Positions 7,071 to 15,226 of a DNA stretch of 64,000 nucleotides are shown here, one piece after another. Within the stretch, counting starts at the first letter, position 1, and each line of letters opens with the position of its first letter. The notes under the pieces were generated by a model. It had not been told where the DNA came from. It saw only the letters and a list, made by a program, of their open reading frames with translations, and ran no database searches. The DNA comes from Kyrpidia spormannii (GTDB taxonomy: Bacteria; Bacillota; Bacilli; Kyrpidiales; Kyrpidiaceae): positions 2,170,001 through 2,234,000 of the forward strand of contig NZ_CP024955.1 in NCBI RefSeq assembly GCF_002804065.1, written 5' to 3'. A program made the position numbers and the translations under genes.

Positions 7071-9500
7071 TTACCACACATTCACATCCGGCACATAGCT
7101 TTGCAGCTCTTCGCCGTGGCCTTCCACGTAGACCCCTTTATGTCCATAACGGGTGGCCTCCTCAACCCATCCGAAGTACCAGGAGTCGGGAGCCACATCC
7201 GGGTAGTGCTGGACCACGGGGATTTTGCCGTCTACTAAAGGCCCCCGGCCCAGGGCCCGGCACAACAGGGATACCACCTGAGCCCGGGTCACCGGATCAT
7301 CCGGTCCAAAATGTCCATCCGGATATCCAGATAGAAACCCAAGGCGCACAGCGGTCTCAATGTCGTTATAGGCCCAGTATCCCGCTGGGACATCGGTGAA
7401 CGTGGCCTTCGCCCCGGCGGGGAGTTTGGCAAACTCGACAGGGTCTGTCTGCTGCATCCGCACCATAACCGCTGCCACCTCGGCCCGGGTGGCCGGTTGA
7501 TCCGGCCTGAAGGTTTGGTCATTAAAGGTCGGGAAAAGATGTTTGGCCGTGACCGCTGCGATAAAGGGCCTCGCCCAGTAGTTGCTGGGCACGTCCCGGA
7601 AGGAAATCGGTTGATTCGTGTAATCTTGCAATTTCATGATATGGGCAACAATGGTTGCCAACTCTGCCCGGGTCACCGATCGATCGGGGCGGAAAGTGCC
7701 ATCCGGGTAGCCGATTAGGAAGGGAATGTGGACCTTTGCCCCTACGGTCACGTCCACCGTCTGGGAGGACACCGGCTCGGCCCCGGGCGCCGAGATCGTT
7801 GCTGTATTCGCAATCACGGTCCCTTCCGGAGTTGCCGGATCCACTTTGACCCTAAAAGTCAAAACACCGCCGTCATCCTTTTTCTGGTCCCCTAAATTCC
7901 AGATCACGGCATTTTGGGAAGGATCATAAGTACCTCCAGAGTCGGCACTAACGAAGCTCGTATGGTCCGGAAGCGGGTCCTTGATCTGCACCCCTGGAAT
8001 ATCCCGGGTGATGTTGTATACCAGGTGATATTCGATCTCACCCCCGGGCTCCACCGTGTCTCGCACAGCGGTTTTTGCGAGGGTGTAGGGAGCCTGAAAC
8101 GGAATCCCGCCCTCGGGCACCTTCGCATCCGCGTGAACGGCGCCGATTTGTACCGTAATCCCGTTGAACAAAGCCCCGAGCAGTTCAATGGTCAACCCGC
8201 TGCCCGAACCCGACGCCGTCAGGCCGGCGGGATCCTCCTGTTTGCCGACTTCCCCAAGAGCCACTTTAGCAACTCCCGGAATATTTAAAACTTTACCTGA
8301 CTGAATTTCGTAAGGAATACCAAGAATCGAGAGCTTAGCCGCGGGAAAATCCGACGTGACTTTCGCGCCGCCGCTCTGGCCGTTCGCCGTTGCCGTGACC
8401 GTCGCGTCCAAAGCCGCGATTTTGACCACCCCTGCCAGGGAGAGATCGGCCACATGCATGTGGGATGTGGTCGTCAGCGCCCCCGAGGGGTCAGTGGTCA
8501 CCGAAGTCGATGTTTCGACGGCCCCGAGATTCAAAAGTCCCAGAGCCCCGACATTTGCCGTGGACGTATTCGACTCGGAAGCCGGATAACCCCCTTCCCA
8601 CACCGCCCTGGCGTGGGCATTGAGGAGCTTCGCCTGGACACCCCCGGCATTGACATCGGGAATCGGGCCTCCATCTTCCGAGTCCGGCGGCGCTTCGGCA
8701 TGAGCATCAAGAGGTTTGACCATCCCCGCCCCGGGAGCTTGAACCCCGAGAGGATACGCATCGGCTTGGGAAGGCTTGGCCGCCGCGCTGTCCAGGGTGG
8801 CTTGGCTGACCCCGATCTGCACGGATGTACCCGCCGGAACATCCCCCGCGGCGCTGCTGCCCGAATTAGATCCCGTCAGACCTCCTGTCAACCCGCCCAA
8901 GGTTCCGGTCAACCCCCCGACGAGGCCTCCCACCGTATTGCCCACCGCCCCGGTCAGACCTCCCACCGTACCCGTGAGCCCTCCAATGGTTCCCGTCAAA
9001 CCTGTCACCGGCCCCGTCAGGCCACCGAGCAGGCTATCCGAGCCTCCGCCCGCCCCGCCGGCACTGCCGGTCTGCCCCGTCGCCGGGCTTCCGGAACTGG
9101 TATCTGTGGTACCCGAAGCAGTGCCACCCCCATTCCCCGAGCCCCCGGATGACCCGCCCAAAAGGCCACCCACAAGACCGGTTACCCCGCCTACCACTCC
9201 ACCCACGACCTTCCCCAGCGTATTTGTGAGGCCGCCAAGCAGGCCCGTAGCCCCGCCCAACCCAATTAACGCATGGCCGACGGAGCTTCCCGAACCGGCG
9301 GCACTCCCCGCCGACAACCCTGACAAGATACTGACCTGCACCGCCGTGGCGGAACCATTTCCGGAATAATCCTGGCCATCACTGGCCGACGCCGCACCTC
9401 CCCACGGCACTGCCGCGGGAAGAACCAAGGCGGCCGCCAAAGCCCCTGCAGCCAGCCGCCTCCTTTTCCGCTTCCACCCTTCAGTTCGCTTACCCCGCAT
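7071..9500 (-). CDS. Gly-rich surface protein with DUF11-type repeat and three SLH domains
   Basis: The product is 809 aa. ATG 9500 was preferred over an upstream in-frame start because GGAGGG precedes it. After an Arg/Lys-rich signal peptide ending ASA comes a long Gly/Thr/Ser region (about 50–220). It has repeats of the type GGLTGTVGGLTGAVG and GGLVGG. Next is a beta-rich domain (about 310–470) resembling actinobacterial anchor-P-type exoproteins, then a DUF11-like domain (IKDPLPDHTSFVSAD, ANTATISAPG). The C-terminal 200 residues hold three S-layer homology domains (IGYPDGTFRPD..VTRAE; LSGYPDGHFGPDDPVTRAQ). SLH domains bind pyruvylated cell-wall polymer, so the protein should sit on the cell surface. 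Confidence 0.85.
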   Translation of the reverse strand: MRGKRTEGWKRKRRRLAAGALAAALVLPAAVPWGGAASASDGQDYSGNGSATAVQVSILSGLSAGSAAGSGSSVGHALIGLGGATGLLGGLTNTLGKVVGGVVGGVTGLVGGLLGGSSGGSGNGGGTASGTTDTSSGSPATGQTGSAGGAGGGSDSLLGGLTGPVTGLTGTIGGLTGTVGGLTGAVGNTVGGLVGGLTGTLGGLTGGLTGSNSGSSAAGDVPAGTSVQIGVSQATLDSAAAKPSQADAYPLGVQAPGAGMVKPLDAHAEAPPDSEDGGPIPDVNAGGVQAKLLNAHARAVWEGGYPASESNTSTANVGALGLLNLGAVETSTSVTTDPSGALTTTSHMHVADLSLAGVVKIAALDATVTATANGQSGGAKVTSDFPAAKLSILGIPYEIQSGKVLNIPGVAKVALGEVGKQEDPAGLTASGSGSGLTIELLGALFNGITVQIGAVHADAKVPEGGIPFQAPYTLAKTAVRDTVEPGGEIEYHLVYNITRDIPGVQIKDPLPDHTSFVSADSGGTYDPSQNAVIWNLGDQKKDDGGVLTFRVKVDPATPEGTVIANTATISAPGAEPVSSQTVDVTVGAKVHIPFLIGYPDGTFRPDRSVTRAELATIVAHIMKLQDYTNQPISFRDVPSNYWARPFIAAVTAKHLFPTFNDQTFRPDQPATRAEVAAVMVRMQQTDPVEFAKLPAGAKATFTDVPAGYWAYNDIETAVRLGFLSGYPDGHFGPDDPVTRAQVVSLLCRALGRGPLVDGKIPVVQHYPDVAPDSWYFGWVEEATRYGHKGVYVEGHGEELQSYVPDVNVW

Positions 9501-9589
9501 AACTCGCAACTCCCTCCACTGCGTGCATCGACGAGCTCTCTCGCCTTTACCCATTCTCCCGCGTCGATCTCGCCTAGTTTCTCAAGAAT

Positions 9590-11083
9590 TTACGATAAAT
9601 TCACCCAGACGCTTTTCACCTCGGTATAATGCTCCAAGGCGTAGAGCCCCATCTCCCGGCCCCAGCCGCTGTGTCCAAAACCACCCCAAGGACTGGTGGG
9701 ATCGAGCAAATTGTAGCCGTTCACCCACACCGTTCCGGCGCGAAGTTCATGGGCGACGCGAAGCGCCTGTCTCACGTCGGCCGTCCACACCCCCGCAGCC
9801 AGCCCGTAGTCACTGGCATTCGCCCGGCGCACGACATCGCTGACATCCTCGAAGGGCATCACCGCCAAGACCGGTCCGAAAATCTCCTCCCGGGCCACCA
9901 CCATTTCGTCCCTCGCTTCCAGGACCGTCGGCTCAACAAAATACCCCCGGTCTCCTTTGCGTTTTGCCCCGGTCAACACCCGGGCGCCCTCTCCCACCCC
10001 CCTTTCGATGTAATCCAGCACCCGTTTCATGTGCGGCTCGCTCACAAGAGGCCCCATTTGGGTCGCCATGTCCACGCCCACACCCTGGCGGATCGACCGA
10101 GCCCGGTCCACCACCGCCGCGAGTACCCGATCGTACGCCCGCTTGTGGAGGTATAATCGCGATCCGGCACAGCACACTTCCCCTTGGTTAAAAAAGATGC
10201 TCATCATGATTCCGCCCGCTACCGTATCGGGATCCGCATCGGGAAAAACAATGTTCGGGGATTTGCCCCCGAGTTCCAGGGTGACCCGCTTAAAATTGCC
10301 CGCGGCCGCCTGAACGATTTCCCGACCGACCCGCGTCGATCCCGTAAAACTGACTTTATCGACACCCGGGTGCCGGGTCAGGGCGGCCCCGGCCACGTGG
10401 CCGAATCCGGGAACGACATTGAGCACCCCCCTGGGTATTCCGGCCTCCAAAGCCAACTCACCCAAGCGCAAAGCGGTGAGCGGGGTCAGCTCCGAAGGCT
10501 TGAGCACCACGGTATTCCCACAGGCCAGGGCGGGAGCCACTTTCCAGGCGGCAATCATGAGGGGAAAATTCCATGGTACGATCGCCCCGACTACACCCAC
10601 AGGTTCCCGACGGGTGTAAGCCAGGTACTGCCCCGGGGCAGACACCGGTAGAACCTCCCCGGACAACTTCGTGGTCCAGCCGGCGTAATAGCGAAAATGG
10701 TCAACAGTGTACGGAATATCGACGAGCATGGTCTCGGTGAGGGGTTTTCCCGTGTCTAGCGATTCCAGTTGTGCCAACTCATCGGCATGCGCTTCAAGGA
10801 GGTCGGAAAGCCGCCACAGCAACCTTCCCCGTTCCGCGGGGGACAGGGACTTCCACGGCCCATCCAAAGCCCGCCGCGCCGCTTGTACCGCTGCTTCAAC
10901 CTCCTCTTCGCCGGCCTCGTAGACCGTGGTTAACACGTCGCCGGTGGCGGGATCCAGTGTCTCGAAACAGCGCCCCGATTGGGACGGAATCCACCTTCCC
11001 CCGACGAGCAGCCGTTTCGGCCCCTCGCCGACAAAGCGGCGAACCGACTCGGAAACCGCCGGCAACTCCAGGCTGGAACTCAT
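9590..11083 (-). CDS. NAD(P)+-dependent aldehyde dehydrogenase
   Basis: The product is 497 aa, full length for the ALDH superfamily. Seen directly: the nucleotide-binding PWNFPLM (170–176), FTGST (246–250), the general-base Glu in LELGGK (Glu270) and the catalytic Cys in FNQGEVCCAGSR (Cys304). It should oxidise an aldehyde to the acid. It is the last gene of the operon and starts 6 nt after the R2lox stop, whose codons provide the GAGGGG ribosome site. Position after an alcohol dehydrogenase implies it takes that enzyme's aldehyde product. Substrate unknown. Confidence 0.95.
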   Translation of the reverse strand: MSSSLELPAVSESVRRFVGEGPKRLLVGGRWIPSQSGRCFETLDPATGDVLTTVYEAGEEEVEAAVQAARRALDGPWKSLSPAERGRLLWRLSDLLEAHADELAQLESLDTGKPLTETMLVDIPYTVDHFRYYAGWTTKLSGEVLPVSAPGQYLAYTRREPVGVVGAIVPWNFPLMIAAWKVAPALACGNTVVLKPSELTPLTALRLGELALEAGIPRGVLNVVPGFGHVAGAALTRHPGVDKVSFTGSTRVGREIVQAAAGNFKRVTLELGGKSPNIVFPDADPDTVAGGIMMSIFFNQGEVCCAGSRLYLHKRAYDRVLAAVVDRARSIRQGVGVDMATQMGPLVSEPHMKRVLDYIERGVGEGARVLTGAKRKGDRGYFVEPTVLEARDEMVVAREEIFGPVLAVMPFEDVSDVVRRANASDYGLAAGVWTADVRQALRVAHELRAGTVWVNGYNLLDPTSPWGGFGHSGWGREMGLYALEHYTEVKSVWVNLS

Positions 11084-11089
11084 CGACCG

Positions 11090-11986
11090 TCACCCCTCAA
11101 CACCGACAACCGTCTCACTGAGGGCGAAAATTTCCTCCACCGACCGGCCCCGGGCTCTTTCCAAGACCTCCATGCGGGTCTGGAACTGCCGTGTAGAAAA
11201 CTCTACCGTCTCCTCCTGGGTCATTCCGAACGGATAGGGCTCTTCCTGACCTTCATAGGTGTCGTTGACCACCCCGATCGCGTAGGGCAAAAGGATGCCC
11301 ATGCGGCGGTTGATAACCTCCCAGATCTGTTCATGTTCCGCCACCAGCCGGGACAAGAGATAGGTGCCGTATCCGATGTGTCGGGACTCATCCTGGCGCA
11401 GAAGATGAACGGCCTTGATGAGCCCCGGCATCTTCCCCACCCTCCCCAGTCCGTTAAAAAAGCTGTAGTACCCAGTCTCGGCCAGCACGCCTTCCACCAC
11501 CATGTTGTAAGTCACCGAGGCCTCCGCCTGGGCCTCGGGAGACGGGTCCTCCTTCAGCCGGTTCATGGCTTCGGGCAGAAATTCGTAAAAAATCTTCCGG
11601 TAATTCTCTTGGTGCCACCCGGCAAGGTCGCCTTTGGCTCCGATCACCTCATCCAACACACGCCGGAACAACTCCGTGTGTTTCGCTTCCTCAAATAAAA
11701 AGGTGGTGAGAAACATCTCTTCTTCCAGGCGCCCTTCCTCGGCAATCACCTGAATCAGGGGAAGCAAATCCCGGGTGACCGCCTCTTCCCCGGCCTGAAA
11801 CAGAGAGCACAGGCGCAACACCGTCTCTTGTTCCCGCTCGTCAAGGGTCTGCCAATCTTCAATGTCCTGGGTGAAATCGATCTCTTTCGGATCCCATGTG
11901 CCAAGCCGTTTCGCCTTGTGATAAAGCCGCATGGGAAGAAGGGCGTGATTGAGCCCGTTCTCGCTGGTGGTCTGATAAACCCGCAC
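11090..11986 (-). CDS. R2-like ligand-binding oxidase (R2lox)
   Basis: The product is 298 aa from GTG 11986 (GGGGGG upstream, 22 nt after the ADH stop); the longer open frame would overlap the ADH gene. The ferritin-like helices carry all metal ligands expected for a Mn/Fe R2lox: Glu67 (GEEAVT), Glu100 and His103 (EEAKH), Glu165 (VEG), Glu200 and His203 (DESRH). The Val70 and Tyr160 that form the ether crosslink in characterised R2lox proteins are conserved. The family binds a fatty-acid-like ligand and activates O2, but its substrate is unknown. The operon context with alcohol and aldehyde dehydrogenases is informative. Confidence 0.92.
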   Translation of the reverse strand: MRVYQTTSENGLNHALLPMRLYHKAKRLGTWDPKEIDFTQDIEDWQTLDEREQETVLRLCSLFQAGEEAVTRDLLPLIQVIAEEGRLEEEMFLTTFLFEEAKHTELFRRVLDEVIGAKGDLAGWHQENYRKIFYEFLPEAMNRLKEDPSPEAQAEASVTYNMVVEGVLAETGYYSFFNGLGRVGKMPGLIKAVHLLRQDESRHIGYGTYLLSRLVAEHEQIWEVINRRMGILLPYAIGVVNDTYEGQEEPYPFGMTQEETVEFSTRQFQTRMEVLERARGRSVEEIFALSETVVGVEG

Positions 11987-12008
11987 AATCCATCCCCCCG
12001 AATTCGTA

Positions 12009-13052
12009 TTACGCCAAGCGCAAGACCACTTTCCCCGCTTCCTTGCGATCGAACAGTCGGTAGGCTTCCGGGGCGTCATGCAAGGGAACCCGGTGGGTGA
12101 TCACCGCGGTCGGGTCGATCCGACCGGCCCGGACAAGCGCCAGGGTCGTATCGATGTCCCGATGAACATTGGCAACTCCAATCCGAAATGTGATGTCTTT
12201 GACCAAGGTCTGGGCCAACGGAAACGGAAACTGTTCCTCCGAAGCGATGCCCACCGCCGAAATCCGCCCGCCTCCGCGAACCAACTGAAAAGCAAGCGTC
12301 AACGTCTGGATGCTACCCACCGCCTCAATGACCACGTCGACCCCTTCTCCGTCCGTTCCCTCATTGATCCTCGCCACCGGATTGACTTCCCCCGAGGGAA
12401 CGGGGATCGCACCGAACCGGGCCGCCGCGTCGGTCCTCGATTTCACGAGGTCCACGGCAAACACCCGGGAAGCTCCGCAGGCGAGGGCACTCATGACCGC
12501 CATGAGCCCCACGGGTCCGCACCCGATGACCGCTGCAGTTTCCCCCGGGCGAAGGCCGGCATTCCTCACCGCCCCGTAGGCGGTGGAAAGAATATCCCCC
12601 GAAAACAGCGCCTGCTCGTCGGTCAGCTCATCGGGTACCCTGCGAAGGGTCCAATCGGCAAAGGGAATGCGCGCATATTCAGACTGGGTTCCCGCCAAAT
12701 CGCCGAAAGCCATCCCGTAGCCGAGCACCCCGCCCTGAGAGCACTGGTTGAAGTACCCGCTTCGACATGCGCGGCAGTGCCCGCAAGCCACGTGAAAAGC
12801 GCCCACCACCCGATCACCTTTGCGCACGGCGGAAACAGCGGACCCCACCTCCTCCACAATTCCCACGTACTCGTGGCCCATGATCATACCCGGAAGAACA
12901 CCGGGAATCCGGCCGTGGTACAGATGGAGATCTGAGCCACAGATCGCAGCGGTGGTCACCCGGATGAGCGCGTCACCGGGCTGAAGGATCTTTGGATCCT
13001 CCACCGACTCCACCGAAACCTGGCCGACACCCCGAAAAACGACCGCCTTCAT
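12009..13052 (-). CDS. zinc-dependent medium-chain alcohol dehydrogenase
   Basis: The product is 347 aa. Catalytic zinc residues are visible as Cys38 (ICGSD), His60 and Glu61 (GHE). The structural zinc lobe has Cys90, 93, 96 and 104 (CGHCRACRSGYFNQC). The Rossmann motif is VIGCGPVGLMAV. It should oxidise a primary or secondary alcohol with NAD(P)+. The start overlaps the SCP2-gene stop by 4 nt (ATGA), indicating translational coupling. R2lox follows after 22 nt. Substrate unknown. Confidence 0.95.
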   Translation of the reverse strand: MKAVVFRGVGQVSVESVEDPKILQPGDALIRVTTAAICGSDLHLYHGRIPGVLPGMIMGHEYVGIVEEVGSAVSAVRKGDRVVGAFHVACGHCRACRSGYFNQCSQGGVLGYGMAFGDLAGTQSEYARIPFADWTLRRVPDELTDEQALFSGDILSTAYGAVRNAGLRPGETAAVIGCGPVGLMAVMSALACGASRVFAVDLVKSRTDAAARFGAIPVPSGEVNPVARINEGTDGEGVDVVIEAVGSIQTLTLAFQLVRGGGRISAVGIASEEQFPFPLAQTLVKDITFRIGVANVHRDIDTTLALVRAGRIDPTAVITHRVPLHDAPEAYRLFDRKEAGKVVLRLA

Positions 13053-13477
13053 TGCAGTCCCTCCGGAAAGTCGGTCTCCACTTCCAACGATGATTCCACC
13101 AGATATTTGGCCGCCATCACGTAAGCTGACAAAGTGGACAAATTCCCCTTCACCAACCTGAGACGGCCCCGCATCATGGCAGTAAGCGGCTCGACTTCTC
13201 GATCAAAAATCTGCTTCCAGGAATACGGGTCAGCGCTGATGACATAAGGAACCGATTCGACATCCTCCGGCGTCGCAGCCCGGGCCTCCCGACATTCTCC
13301 GTGCCAAAGGTCCAGGTAAACCGACCGGTCTTCCGAAACCCCCGCTGACGGATCCCGTTCCATCGTTAAGACGAGCGGCCACTCCCAGGTTCCCGCCGCC
13401 TGGCGGTATGCCGCACTGGCATTGATCTTTTCCCCCCACGCTTTCGCCCATTCGGGCCCAAAGGCTTCAAGCCCCAC
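13049..13477 (-). CDS. SCP2 sterol-carrier-like lipid-binding protein
   Basis: The product is 142 aa, from GTG 13477 behind GAGGGGG. The C-terminal half shows the SCP2-type segment PLTAMMRGRLRLVKGNLSTL, and the N-terminus is short and helical. SCP2 domains have a hydrophobic tunnel that binds lipids, acyl chains or alcohols. As first gene of the SCP2–ADH–R2lox–ALDH operon it could present a hydrophobic substrate to the enzymes; that is inference. No signal peptide. Confidence 0.75.
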   Translation of the reverse strand: MGLEAFGPEWAKAWGEKINASAAYRQAAGTWEWPLVLTMERDPSAGVSEDRSVYLDLWHGECREARAATPEDVESVPYVISADPYSWKQIFDREVEPLTAMMRGRLRLVKGNLSTLSAYVMAAKYLVESSLEVETDFPEGLQ

Positions 13478-13516
13478 CCCATCGCCCCCTCGTGATTGAT
13501 TCTCAGTTCAGTGAGT

Positions 13517-13546
13517 ATCATATAATCGTCATATAAAATCAAACAA
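13517..13546 (-). promoter_or_regulatory. sigma-A-type promoter of the SCP2–ADH–R2lox–ALDH operon
   Basis: On the minus strand TTGTTT (13541–13546) and TATGAT (13517–13522) are separated by 18 nt in an AT-rich pocket of otherwise GC-rich DNA. It sits about 40 nt upstream of the SCP2 start. Confidence 0.6.
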
Positions 13547-13615
13547 TACCTCATTTTCGGGGAATTTTATCCCCTATCTTCCGGGGGTACCCTTACAAGT
13601 TTATGGACGATCTCG

Positions 13616-13637
13616 AAGTTCTATAATAAGCGAACTT
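13616..13637 (+). promoter_or_regulatory. inverted repeat over the -10 of the LuxR-type regulator
   Basis: AAGTTC (13616–13621) and GAACTT (13632–13637) flank a 10-nt spacer that begins with TATAAT (13622–13627). No good -35 precedes it. The arrangement fits a repressor or autoregulatory site on the promoter of the regulator gene starting at 13680. Confidence 0.5.
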
Positions 13638-13679
13638 TTTGTATCTAATATCGAATTCTGTCGAGAGAGGGGGTCCACC

Positions 13680-15212
13680 GTGATCATTCGGAATCTTTTA
13701 TTCCCCCTGCCCCTTCTATCTTCTCGTTGCCTGGAGCAGGTGTTTGAGATCATCGATCAAGGGTCCACTCAATCCCTGGCGTCATGGATGGTGATGCTCA
13801 ACACCATGAACCTCAGGAAGGCGGAAAAGAAGATTCTAGAGGAATTATTTTCCTCCTTCCATCGGCGTTTCTGCGCGGAAGGAGGCGACCCAATCGCATT
13901 TTTAAGCGGGTTCTATTCTGATCTGATCAGCAACGGGAGCGCCGTTTCCCCGACGGCGGTGGTGGCCATGCTAGCCCACTGGGAAGACACCGTCTGCCGG
14001 ACACTCCGGCATGCCCTGGGACCTGGCAATGCCGAGCAAGGCTGCGCTTGGATCCGCTCCTTGATCCTTAACGTCCACGCCCTGGTCCTTCAGATGCCGT
14101 TGTGGCCTTGCAAAGAGGAAAAAACGGAGACGGAGTGGAAACCACCCCTCACCCGACTGCTCAACCGCGTGGCCCGGGGGGAAGCGTGGCAGTGGGCGGC
14201 GCTCGTGGATCGATCGGCGTCGTGCAGACTTTTGGACGCCGCCATGGCCACACCGGAGGGAGGATGGCAGGAAGCCGATATGGCGTCCGGCCAAGCCATG
14301 GACCTCGAGGAACGGGTCCGTACCGTCGACCGGCACACCCTTTGTCGTTCCGTGGCCCCGGGGGTGGACCTTGTGGTCAAGACGGCGGGCTTACCGGGCG
14401 AAGAAACCCGGTTTCGGGTCAATCAAGTGGCCCAGTGGCTCAGTTTATGCTTCGATCTCTCGGCCCGGATCACCGGACCGAGTGGCAAAGCGGGTGATCT
14501 TTTTCATCTGTACGATGCCGTCCTGAATTTTGACGAAGCGCTACTCCAATCTAGAGATTTAGAAGAAATTCTGTCGAGCACCGTGGATCAAGTGTGCCGC
14601 ATCGGTCGATTTCGCCGGGGAGCCCTTTTTTGGTATACGCCTCTCACCCGGACGGTGGTGGGGGCTCACGCCTTCAACCTGCAACGCGAGGATATCCTCC
14701 GCATCCGGGAATATGAGGAAAACCTTTCCGGCATCCAGGAAGTCATGCGGTCCACCACCCCTGTTTTTTATGAAAATGTCGCCCGTCGCCTGCCCGATCA
14801 TTATGTGCAGACTTTTCACTTGACCTCCCTTCTGTTCTGCCCGATGGTCTTCGAACCCCGCCGACCCGGGGCCGTTTTGCTGCTCGACCAGGGGGGCACA
14901 CCCTTTCAGCCGGAAGATCGCACAGTCCGCTTGGTGCATACTTTGCTCTGCCGGGCGTCCAAACCTATCGCCACCCACTTGTCGGGTTCACCCCGGCCCA
15001 CATCCCGACAGACCCCCTCTGTGCTGACCCGGCGGGAACACCAGATTTTACAACTCATTGCAGATGGATTGGATACCCGGGATATCTCCGCGAGACTTCA
15101 CCTCAGCGAGTACACCGTTTCCGAATATGTAGGAACAATCCTGAGAAAACTGGGCGCTTCCAACCGAGCCCAGGCGGTGGCCGTGGCGCTGCGCCGCCAC
15201 CTGATCCAATAA
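13680..15212 (+). CDS. GAF-domain LuxR-family transcriptional regulator
   Basis: The product is 510 aa, from GTG 13680 with GAGAGAGGGGG upstream. The N-terminal 250 residues are helical and not assigned. A GAF-like sensor domain spans about 270–430 (VLNFDEALLQSRDLEEILSS opens it). A LuxR/NarL helix-turn-helix occupies about 445–505 (LTRREHQILQLIADG, LHLSEYTVSEYVGTILRKLG). It is transcribed divergently from the R2lox operon, 202 nt apart, so it probably controls that operon in response to a small ligand bound by GAF or the N-terminal domain. Confidence 0.85.
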   Translation: MIIRNLLFPLPLLSSRCLEQVFEIIDQGSTQSLASWMVMLNTMNLRKAEKKILEELFSSFHRRFCAEGGDPIAFLSGFYSDLISNGSAVSPTAVVAMLAHWEDTVCRTLRHALGPGNAEQGCAWIRSLILNVHALVLQMPLWPCKEEKTETEWKPPLTRLLNRVARGEAWQWAALVDRSASCRLLDAAMATPEGGWQEADMASGQAMDLEERVRTVDRHTLCRSVAPGVDLVVKTAGLPGEETRFRVNQVAQWLSLCFDLSARITGPSGKAGDLFHLYDAVLNFDEALLQSRDLEEILSSTVDQVCRIGRFRRGALFWYTPLTRTVVGAHAFNLQREDILRIREYEENLSGIQEVMRSTTPVFYENVARRLPDHYVQTFHLTSLLFCPMVFEPRRPGAVLLLDQGGTPFQPEDRTVRLVHTLLCRASKPIATHLSGSPRPTSRQTPSVLTRREHQILQLIADGLDTRDISARLHLSEYTVSEYVGTILRKLGASNRAQAVAVALRRHLIQ

Positions 15213-15226
15213 ATCGGCGCCTGGAC

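Noticed and set aside
8880-9240. CRISPR-like repeat array
   Set aside because: The periodicity is an in-frame coding repeat (GGLTG units) of the SLH protein, with no uniform repeat–spacer structure.
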